From Ulva prolifera (lineage: Eukaryota > Chlorophyta > Ulvophyceae > Ulvales > Ulvaceae), in contig CM041202.1 in the NCBI GenBank assembly GCA_023078555.1, positions 6,124,522-6,188,521 on the forward strand: a stretch of 64,000 nt of DNA, in the 5' to 3' direction. The position numbers and the translations under genes are program-made. Positions 12,009-22,500 of the stretch are shown here, one piece after another. Each line of letters opens with the position of its first letter. Position 1 is the stretch's first letter. A model generated the notes under the pieces. It was not told the DNA's origin. It was given only the letters and a program-made list of their open reading frames with translations, and did not search any database.

Positions 12009-12194
12009 CTATAAATCAAACAAATCTACAAGCTGCTCTTCTTCATCCTCGCTGTCCTCCTGCCCCTCCCCGCCATCATCATCTGAGCTACATTGTTGTG
12101 CACCTTCTGCTGCATTCTGTGCAGCCAACTCCTCTTCCTCATAGTCTGCAAGATCATCAAAGATGCTGTTGATTGCGGTGTCGTCCTCCATGAC
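12009..12194 (-). CDS. Acidic terminal exon, gene unknown
   Basis: On the minus strand a good acceptor (AAATTCTGCAG) is followed by a 61-codon frame beginning VMEDDTAINSIFDDLADYEE and ending DEEEQLVDLFDL then stop. About 40% of residues are Asp/Glu. It could be the acidic C-terminal tail of a gene whose upstream exons I cannot find, or the N-terminus (Met is the second residue) of a decayed transposase, since it sits inside the 11.4-12.6 kb repeat island. No family is recognised. Confidence 0.35.
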   Translation of the reverse strand, partial: VMEDDTAINSIFDDLADYEEEELAAQNAAEGAQQCSSDDDGGEGQEDSEDEEEQLVDLFDL

Positions 12195-12613
12195 CTGCAG
12201 AATTTACCAATTAGTTATAATTGACACACGGGGCGCATACGCAAGCGGAAGCTATCTGGTGGCAGAGTTTAGGTAGTGAGACAAAGAAGTGACAGATACA
12301 GCATATATCTATTTGCCACTATGAACACACGTATTCACGTATCCATGCTGCAGCAAGCAATCGTGTTCATAGATGTGCATTCATGAGGCGTTCATGCGCA
12401 GCCATGAGGGCAGCACGCCAAGGTATGTGAGTTAAACAGCCCGAAAAGCAGATTTTCAAGTTACAAGTTTATCATTTAACTTGCAGCAAGTTACATATTA
12501 ACGTGTCCAAGTTAATCGTCAAAAGCACAATTAAGGGTTAATTAACAGGGCTTAATTAACTCCAAATTAAGCTTCTGACAGGCTTAACTTGTAATTTGCA
12601 GCCCTAGGCCCGG

Positions 12614-13593
12614 TATGTGTAACTTGATTACGTCACCGGGGTTGGTGTGCTGCACCTATCTGGGACGCCTCAACTGGTGGTTGAGACGGTGCTGGCTGTT
12701 CGCAGTGCCTGGTGCACTGCTGGCAATGAGGAAACCATATGATGAGTCTTATGTGGTGGTGCATAAGAGTGAGGCAATGCACATGTCCACTAGGATGTTT
12801 TTGAAAGAACACACCAGTACAAATTGACCGGAATGAATGGCAGGGCGATGAAGCAGGACAGTCCAGATGGGGACGAGCCATCCATCAAGCCATCGAATTC
12901 AACCACACGGTGTACCTCACAAAGAAGAGTGATTTACATGGAGCAGCATGCGTTCACTCCGCAGCATTCACTCATAGCATACCCACTGCAGCGAGGCGCC
13001 TCTGCATCGACCCCACCATCACCAGCTACCATCACCAGGTACACAGATATCCATTTCTTAACCTTCACGACACGTGTGCACCCATGCCGGTCACAACTGT
13101 ATATGCCTCTTTGGCCGTGCTCTACTGAGTCGCCAGCCACCACTACGGCCATATCCGCATGCCCTGGCTGCCCTATCACATTCACTTCACTCACACCAGA
13201 CTGCCTGTATCTGCCCTCTTGACCCCCATCTGTCGCTCTGCCCCACTACAACACCCGCATCAGCTCACAAACCTACATACTGCCACCTGCCCAAAATCGA
13301 GCCCGGCATGCCACACACTAGACATGCTCCTCCCGAACAGCACACTCCTCCCCCAACCTCCTCCTTGTCCAGCCCGATGTCCATGCCACCACCACAGGCC
13401 CTCCGACACAAACAATCGAGGTGCGGCACCACGGCCCGCAGCGGAGCGCCCACACTCACCAGTGCCCACCGCCGCTGACATCCGTGAATGTATCACCTCG
13501 CGACCAGAAAACGAAGAGCACCTGGCCACGGCAGTACGCTCACTGGCTGCAGCCCCATAGCGGACAGAGGCGCGGCCAGTGTGTGTTTTTTCA
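12614..13593. other. Spacer / K+ channel 3' flank
   Basis: Contains the presumed 3' UTR of the K+ channel gene (minus strand). The 12.9-13.5 kb part is C-rich on the plus strand and gives long but low-complexity Pro/His/Thr frames that I do not regard as coding. The only TGTAA noted on the minus strand lies about 660 bp after the stop, so the poly(A) site is undefined. Confidence 0.4.
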
Positions 13594-16500
13594 TCACCGC
13601 CTCCGGTCGCCCTCCAGGCTGCTCTCCGACAGCGAGCTGTCGATGATGCCGCTCGTGTGGATCGACGGCGTCAGGTCCGACGTCGCGGAGTGGAAGCGAG
13701 TCGGCGTCGGCGGCATCCCGTCGCTCTGCATCGAGTCCTGCAGCCGCTCCCCGCTCTCCGCCTCCCGCGCCAGCTCCCCCAGCAGCTGCTCGGTGTCCGG
13801 CTGCTGGAACTCCGGCATCGGGAACTCGAACGACTGCGTCGGGTCGGTCGTGGTGACGGCGGCGCCGTGCTCAAACATTGCCGTCGACGCGCGCCACACG
13901 CGGCCCGGCCGGGCGTCCGGGCTGGAGCTGCCGGAGGAGGGGCGGTTGCGGGGAGAGGTCTTGGGGGAGGTGCGGGGGCTGCTGCTCCGGCCGGGGGCCG
14001 TCGAGGGTGTGGTGTGGACGCTGGCGCCGCTCGCGCCGCTGATTGCGCGCGCCATGCGGCTTGCCTCGGAGCGGCGGGTCGGGGACGCCGAGGCGCGACC
14101 GGGCGCGGCGCCAGGGCGCGGGGGGAGCTGCAGGGACGCGGAGGAGCTGCTGAGCGTGTCATGCAGTGCGCATGCCTTGGCGGCGCCAGGAGACTTGGGT
14201 GCCGTGTGGCGGTGCGGTGAGCTCGCTTCAGACCACACGGCCGAGTTGCCGGCCGCCGCGGCGGCGGCGCTCGGCGAGCGGCCGGAGCTGCGCGGCCGCG
14301 CCTGCATCACACGGTCAAGCGCCTGCATGCGTGTCTCGGCGACGGTCCGCATGCCACGGCGGCCGCGGCCGCGGCCGCGCGCGGCCGCGCCGCGGCCGCT
14401 GCCCGCAGTGCCGCCGCCGCTGCCGTCACCCGGCAGCTGCCCGCCGCTGCCGAAGGAGCCGGTGTTGTGCTGCGAGAGCGACCCAAGGCTCGCGGAGCTG
14501 CCAGCCCCACGCGCCGCGCCGCTCTGGAAGTCCAGCGCGTTGATGCCGCCAATCGACAGCGTGATGCCTGCCTCCTCGATCATCTCCCCGTACACCCCCC
14601 GCTGCCCGATGCTGCGCTGTGCGAACAGCGCCGCCCCCCCGGGCTTCCCCGCCTCCACCACGTCGTCCGGCAACCCAATCGTGTCGCTGTCGGCCATCGT
14701 CGAGAACTGCGACCCGCCGTGCCGCCCGGCCGCCCCCAGCAGCCGGTCGCCGCCGCTACCCTCACTCAGCGAGCCACTCTGCCGCTGCGCGCTCTCGAGA
14801 ATCGCTGCTGCGACTTCGTCTGCCGACGCGGCCACGCTGCCGTCACCAGTGCTGCGCGACGTGCGCCGCGCGGGTGCGGACCGCGGCCGCGCGTCCGCCG
14901 CCGGCCGCCGCCGGCTCTGCCTGCTGCTGCGGCTCTGCCGGCTGGTGTTGCTCTGTAGGCTGTGCTCGCTGTGCGCGCTGCGGGGGGTTGTGCCGCATAG
15001 ATAGTTCTCATCGCTGATCGGCCGGGGCCGCTCCGGGCTGCTGCCGGCGCGCTGCCGCGATGTCGGGGAGGGGGCTGGCGCGGGCTCCGGCCAGGCGGCG
15101 ATGTGGCCGGGGGGGTGCTCGGCAATCGGAGGGTGTGCGGGGACCGCAGCGACGTGGACCGGCATCGCGAGGTTCGTCTCTGATGCAAACCGCCGGCTGC
15201 GGTTGAGTGCTGAGCTCAATGTGGACGCGGGGGGCAGAGCGTCAGGGTCTGGGGCCAGTGCAGCGCTACCTGTGGCCACCGCCTCGTCAGCGGGACGCCA
15301 CGTGGCACTTCTTTTCACCACTAGGTGCACGCTCAGGCCACAGCAGCACATCCACAGCAAGTGACCTAGGAGGATTGTCAGCCAGATCAGACATCCGCAC
15401 CAGTACAGCGACAAGGCCCACGCTGTATGCTTACGCACTTTCCTTTCAACAGACGGATGAGTTGCCAACGGCCTCTCTCGGGATACGCAGTGGATCTACC
15501 TTTATTTCATATTACAGACACCCTCATGTCAACACACTGCAGCTGCGCGCGGCCATGGCTGGCCAGCAACGCGAGCGGCCCGTGACAGCTGCCCGTGACA
15601 GCGCCCTCGCTGCGGGTGGTGCAGCCCGGGGCAGAGTGGGGATGAGGGCGCACTGCTGACGCCACCCTGGGTGACTTCCGCGGCGCGCTCCAGCACGTGC
15701 AGCATGCTCTCGCTGCCGGCGAAGCGCTCCGCCTCAGTGACCGCCGTGTTGCCCCACGCGTCCGCCGCGCCGACGGCCGCTCCCTTGCTCAGCAGCAGCT
15801 GCACCGCCTGCAGCCACAAGCAAAGCTGCAATACCGCTCCAATCGATGCACAATGTGTTCTGATAGAGGCCCGAAATACAGAAGTCTATCCCGTTGACAG
15901 CGTAGACTGCTCCTTGTGGGCAGGCCACAACCGCCTGCTGCTGGAATCACCACGTCGTGTTTGAGCATCCGCTCTTGTACTGTTACACAGAAATGCATAG
16001 TATCGTGGGGCTTTGGGCTCCGCAGTTCCAGTCAACCAGCCGCTTGCACACCACATGCAGGGCGCGTGCCGTGCACCAGCGGGCACGTATGCCACGTTCC
16101 GAGCAACGCAAATGCCTCGACGCAAACGCTTGCCTGCATTGCATGCCGCAGCAGAGGACGGCTGGATGGAGGTGAGTGATGTGTCGGGGTCCATCGGGCC
16201 GGACGTATGTATGTAGTTACAAAGGACAGAGGCCGGGCGAGTCCGGCCGTATGTAGTTACAAAGGACAGAGGCGGGGCAGCGAGCCGATGCCAGGACGGC
16301 CGTATGTAGTTACAAAGGACAGAGGCCGGGCAGCGAGCCGTTGCCAGGAATACACACGCAAATCCACTCACGCAGTCATGGCACTAGGCCGGGCACGAGC
16401 ACGTACCACAGCTCGGCCGGTGATGCCAGCCAAAGATTGAAGCCCCGCACGGAGCACAAGAGCATTCCCCTTAGACAACGCCACACTCAACCGGCGCAGA

Positions 16501-19500
16501 GCATTCGTCACAAACAAAGCACGGTTCACCGTACCACACCGAGACGCAACCTCCGCCAGCCGATTCAAGTGATTCATGGCAGGCCGCCCCAAGCGACCAT
16601 GACACGGCCGTATGTATGTATGCATGGTTACATAGCCGTATCCGTTTGGACATTGACAACTCCGAAATCTGGGACCGCGCCGGACCAAAGTCCGGGACGC
16701 GGAGCCGCGGGTGGCTGAGGTGTGGGTGGCTGAGGTGTGTGCGCACCGTGCGGTCCTGCTCACGCACGGCGGCGTGCAGTGCGGTGCGGCCGTCAGGGTC
16801 CGCCGAGTTGACGAGCCCGGCGTCCCCTCCTGCCGCTTCCAGGTACGTCTCGAGCAGCGGCAGGTCGTGGCGCCGCACGGCGTCGATGAGGCGCGCCGCA
16901 ATGGCCGCGCGGCGCCGCCGGGGCGCGTCGCCGCACAGCGGCGCGCCAGCCGCTGCGAGGCCCGCCACGATCGTCCGGTGGTGGCCGTGGCACGCCAGCA
17001 TCAGCGCCGTGCTGCCGGTTTGATCCATGCTGCACATGCATGTGAGCGTGGTCACGGCGGCGGCGCCATGTCGCGTATGAAGCACGGCTGGCGTCGGCCG
17101 CGGCTTGTCCGAGGCGGTGAGCCGAGAGCATTCAGGACAACACGCTACGGCAAATGCCATTGGAACGTTCTAGAACTGATACAAGTGCAGCTGAGTAAAT
17201 GGAGCAGCGGCTCACATCGTGCGCTCGCAGTGGGGACCGAACAAGAGCAGACTCACTGCAGCAGATGAGACAGGGTGGGTGAGTCGCGGGCGGAGGCAGC
17301 CCCCGTGGGCGGGCTCATGCGCTCCCAACCGGCGTCGGTGGCATGCATGCATGCACGCCTCCGGAGTCACAGAACCTATAGCGCCACAGCTGCAGGGCAG
17401 CAAAGAGCAGGGGGAGGGGCGCGCACAGGCGGGAGCCGAACTCGGCGATGTCATGGTCGCCGCAGTCGAGGAACTCCGCAACGCATGCCTCGTGGCCGCT
17501 CGCGCATGCATGCATCAGTGCCGTGCGACCGCACACATCCTGCCTGCACAGCACAGCACAGCGCGTTGCGCACAGATCCCAGCCCTTCGGCCCCTGCTTG
17601 CATGTTGCCGTGAGGCCCACCCTGAAGTTGGTCCATGTGGATTGCCCCGGCAACGGTGGCGTCACACATCCCAAGCAGCAGCAGTGGCAGATGATGGGTG
17701 CTCCTGGCTAGCAGCGCTGGGCCGCCCTTCTTGATGCATGCAAGGTATTGAGGCTTAGGTACGCTTTCCGGGCGGAACTTGACTGATCACCGATGTCCAT
17801 GCAACGTAGAGTTCCTGATGCACAACAATGAGATGGGCGAGGTCGTGGCAAGGGACTCTGACAGCTCGACAGCACATCAGCAGCAGCAGAGGAGAGGGGC
17901 ACACAGGTGGGCGCCGAGGGTGGTCGGGGCGTCGCGGACAGATAGCAGCCGCCGCACGCACAGTGCGTGGCCACCAGCGCATGCCTGCATCAGCGGCGTC
18001 TGCCCGAGGCCGTCCCGCCTGCACGACGTCAGCAGCCACCGTTATGCTGGTCACCAATACATGCCCAGGGCTGAAGCCTGGGCTGAGCTTTTCAGCAGGC
18101 TGGCAAGGATGATGCCCTCTCGACTGTGATGCCCTCTGGACCGGTGATGCCCCCGACATCACAATGAGATTGCCAACGCGCATGTGGCCATGCCTACAGA
18201 TTCCATCATATGCTTGCACGTTTGCTACAGCCAATGCAAACGCCTGCATGCATGTGCCCAAACGCCTGCATGTGCGCCCAAATGTAGAGCAAGCAACAGG
18301 GCAGCACGCACTTGGTGAGATCTGTCGTCGGGTATCCCTGTTTGTCACGCTGTGCAAGCAGTTTCGCGAGGACCTCGGTGTGGCCCAGCGTGGCCGCCAC
18401 GGCTATAGGGGTCCGGCCCGCGCGGTCCTCTCGGTCGCCCGCCGCCCCCCGCGCCAGCGCCTGCGCAACCCCGGCTGCGTCCCCTGTCGCCGCCGCCTCG
18501 ACGCACCGCTCCTGCTCTGCGTGCTGCTGCCGCCGCAGGGCGGAGCGCGCGACCTGCAGGCCGATCTCCGCTGAGACGACCGACGCGGCGATCGCGGCCG
18601 TGTGTGCTGGCAGCTGCGTGGCCAGTGCCCCCTCCTTGATCGGTGGCAGCTCCGCCATCGCGCCAGTGTACACGACCGACTGCTTGTCGGCCGCGGAGCG
18701 CTCGTCCAGGGTTCGGGTGGACAGGCACGGCAGGCAGGCGCGCCACGCGGCCCGTGCGCCGCGCGGCGCAAGCGGGGGGTCCTCCCCAGCTTGCGGCAGT
18801 GACGGCATGCTGGGCATGCGGTGCCGGGTGGAGCCGCTCGTCGGCCGCGGCAGCAGCTGCAGGAGGTATGTGATCGCGAGCGGGTCGGCGGGGTTCTGGT
18901 TCCGCGTCAGCCCCTGCACGCAGCGACTGTTATGCATGGCATGCATGCATGCCTGCATCTGAACTTCTCTCATTCCTTTCGGGTTCACAGCCGCTTACAA
19001 TTTGGCCGGCGGAATCTCGCCTACACAGCCTGAATCCCGTGTGAAGCACAGCACACCGTGTGGCGCACGTGTGCCATGCGATTGCTACGCAGACAGATAA
19101 AAGACGCGATGGCACGCACCACGTGCTTGATCGCCTTGCGCAGGGCGTCGCGCGTCTCGTCCTCCGCCACCAGCGCCGCCGCGTCCATCGCGCCGACGAT
19201 CGGCGTGTAGCTCGAAAGGAAGATGTCGTCCGCCGACTCAAGCTGCGCTGCAAGCAGCGCGGCGCTCGAGCCCGCCCGCGCCGCCTCAGCCACCGGCGCC
19301 GCCTCCGCCGCCTCAGCCACCGGCCCCGGCTGTGCCGCCTCAGCCACTGCGGCAGCCTGGATCACCGCCGTCACCTCCCCGTCCACACTGCCGCGCTCCA
19401 TGCTGCTCTTCCCGCTGCGCCCTCGGAACCACGACCGCGGGCCGCTCCTCGGCCGCGGGGTCTCTTTCGCCGAGGTGTCGTCGGCGCCGCCGATGCCGCG

Positions 19501-22500
19501 CGGCGAAGGCATCCATTGCGCCGCGTAGATGTCCATTGAGTTGACGGCCATGCCGCTGAGCGGCGACGCCCGCTGCTTCGGGGGCGCGGCGGGTACGGCG
19601 CCGTTGTGGACGTGCGCTGTGATCTCGGCACTCGTCTGCGGCGACATGCCGCCGCTGTTCGAGCTACGCGTGCGCATGAAGATGCCCAGCGTGTCCTGCC
19701 GTGGAGTCGAGGTGTCGGAGGCCACCGTGCGGGCGGACGACGGGCGGCCGTCCACGTCCAGCCGGTACGCCGCCCCCGCATGGCTCTCATGCGCGACGGC
19801 CGCCGCAGCGGCAACGACGTCGCAGCTGCGTGGGCTGCCGCGCTTGCTCGCTGCGCTGAGCTCCGGAGACCCCGGCCGGTCGATCAGCGACGTCGCGTGG
19901 AACCCTGTGCGTGCCGACGCGGCGGAGGAGGGCAGGGGGCCGCCAAAGGCACCGCCGAGGCCAGACCCCGGGTCGCCACGGTCGCTACGCGGGCTGTGGG
20001 AGCGGCTGCGGCTGCGGGCGGGGGGCGAGCGTCCGGCGGGGGGGAGCGGCGCGTCGAGGAACGCTGACGTGGCGGCAGTGATGGCGGCGGTGGCCTTGGC
20101 TTGCGCGTGGAGGTTGCTGACGATCTCTGCCGTGCACTCCGGGTAGAGCTCGCGGAGGCGCATGAAGTCGTCGTGGCCGAGGGCGAGCACGCGGCACATC
20201 GTCACCGTCTGCACCGTCTGCAGCCAGCCAGATATTTTTTATTTCCCGCAAGTGAACTATGGCAGCGCATGTGGGGGGGGGAGTGGCTGTGGGGTTGCGG
20301 CTTGTGATTCACTCAGCCCAGCATGCGTTTCCAGCATGGGGACGACGAATGTAACAAGCGCGCGTAGGCGGTGAGTTGTGCTGCACTGGTACTGTAAATT
20401 CCTGCTGTAGGCAGGTCACAAGCCGGAAACGGTCGTGTGCTTCGAAGCTTGAGCGAAACCATCACATGTGGGCATGGCAGAGCGTCCAGCATGCCGCAAA
20501 GCACTGCATGTTCTATCATTCATTTTCGTGCACATGAGTATTTTGTTCCACATCGGCCCTCACCGCAACCGCCCATTCTGTAGCCCTCCCACTCGTCTTC
20601 CGATGTGTTTTGGCCACGTCAACGAGCACACGGGGCGCACCGTGTGGGACTCGGTCTCGCCGAAGAACGCCAGCTCTCCGACGGGACTGCCAGGACACAG
20701 CAGCACCTCCTCCTGGCCGTCCGCCGCCTCCCGCACCGCGTACTGCGCGGTACGCCCCCCCGGCCACATCGCCAGGATATCTTCGCCGTCGTCTGCGGCC
20801 TGCAACGAGCGCCGCTGGCGGTGGACCTGCGCCTTGGCGCAAAGCCGCGCGCCCTCCTGCGCGAGCCGTGCCGGCGCCGTCGCCGCCGTCACCGCCGTCC
20901 AGCTCGTCTCGGGGGGCAGCCGAGGCATGATGCTGCGGCGGCGGGGGTAGCGCTTTGTGGCGGTGCTGACACTCGGCCGGGATGACACTGATAGGTGGCG
21001 CAGCGCGGCGGCGATGCCGGAGGGCCGCTCGTCGTCGACATCATCGTCATGTACTACCACCTGCACTCCCGAGCGCACTTGCCGAAGTGCTTTATGTTGC
21101 ACGGCGTCAGCGTGCGGGAAGAGGCAGCCCTCATCAGTGTCATCGCGACACACCGCCGCCATACCTGAGAAGAGCCCTGTAGGGTTGCTGTGGTAGCCAG
21201 AGCAGGTTGCCAGTGGTCACCCATGCGCCATGGTGGTGACATACGCCCACCGCGGCGCCACTACCGACTTGCAGGCCGGGGGCATTGAAGTGCCACACAC
21301 GAGGCCGGTGCACGGACGCATGGGCCACGTCCACAAACAAGTCCCGCACGCGTCAAGGCTTGCACCAGCAAGAGGGTAGCAGCACATGTAATGCATGCAC
21401 TTCATGCATGCATGACATGCGCGCGGCGCGCACCCGCATTTCGCCGTCGAGGAGGATGAGGAAGTCGTTGACGCGGGCGCCGGCCTCGATAACGGCGACG
21501 CCGGGGACGTATATGTCCACTGTGCCGAGGTCGAGCATGGTGAGCAAGAAGTTTGGCTTGCGGGCGATGAGGGGGGACGCGAGGAGGTAGCAGCCGTGCA
21601 GCTGCTCGAGGTACAGCGCCCGCAGCACGCGCCGTCGCACGGCGCGCGGGAACTTGCTCAGCACCTCGCTGTCGCGGATCTGCACCACGCATGCATGAGT
21701 CGTGCCGACGTAACACGTGTGGGACATGCGCATGGCGGACACTGCGGCAGAGGTTGGAGGGCGGGTGCGCGATTCTGGGGCGCGCAGGGGCTGCCAGGGG
21801 CTGCCAGGGGCCGCAGCGCAGCGGCCGTGGGGAGTGCCGCTGCGAGGGGGTGCGCTTCGTGCACCGCAGGCCTGCTCTGCCAAAAATTCAACCAGCAGCC
21901 ACCAAGGCGCTGTCCTCCTCTGTGTAACATGTGATACCCACCGCCACACGCACGCCCTTGCGCCTTTAAGGATGACACACGCACATGCATGCCGCAGCGG
22001 CGGCCATGCATTGCAGAGGAGAGGCGCCGGGCCGTGCCTGCTCGTGCTCGAGGTGGAGGTCGAGGTGCTCCTGCATCTCCCGCAGCAGGCGGCCGCCGCC
22101 CGCGCTGCCGTCGAGGCCGTTGAGGCGCACAAACTCCTTCAGGTTGCGCACATTGTCCCGCCGCTGCCCCGCGGCCTCGTCCTGCTTCGTGACGACGAGG
22201 GTGATCGTGCCGACGATGTACGCGACGACGCCCATGTTGATGATCATGTACACCTGCAGCCACCGCCCGCTTCAAGCGTATGCATCCGGAGCACGCGTGT
22301 GCTCCTCGGCAACAAGGTCGCACTGTTGCGCCAGGAACAGAGCCCAACACACGTCCCGAGGCGGGGCAACGGGCAGGCATGAGTGTCTGTATCATCACGC
22401 CGGGCAGGGCGTCTGTGTCTCTGTCAGAAGTCCGCGCCGCGGTGCCGCAGTGCGAGACAGACGGCCCTTGGGGGGGGGCGGCTTAGATGTTGGGGAGCCG

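Larger units (their letters stand above)
11392..12613. mobile_element. AT-rich transposon-like island with imperfect terminal inverted repeats
   Basis: The left edge (GGCCCGGACCGGGCTGAAAA at 11392) and the right edge read on the minus strand (ACCGGGCCTAGGGCTGCAAA ending near 12613) form an imperfect inverted repeat. Inside each end the motif AATTAAGGGTT recurs (about 11430, 11458, 11503, 11545 on the left; 12530-12560 on the right). Base composition drops sharply against the flanks. One copy of the dispersed repeat described below (11845-11905) and the acidic minus-strand exon 12009-12194 lie inside. No transposase domain is readable, so this would be a non-autonomous or decayed element. TTAA is frequent at the ends, as in piggyBac-type elements, but the target-site duplication is not clear. 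Confidence 0.45.

Noticed and set aside
12934-13194. Minus-strand 86-codon frame (EVNVIGQPGHADMAVVVAGD…)
   Set aside because: It follows the channel stop codon by 400 bp on the same strand, so it is most likely 3' UTR; no splice sites match.
13421-15004. Plus-strand open frame of 527 codons
   Set aside because: It is the antisense shadow of the GC-rich last exon of the K+ channel; its content is low-complexity and it has no splice or start context.
16110-16172. Plus-strand LPALHAAAEDGWMEV followed by GTGAGT, resembling an ankyrin repeat on the wrong strand
   Set aside because: It lies inside a minus-strand channel intron, is isolated, and has no partner exon; the similarity is short enough to be chance.
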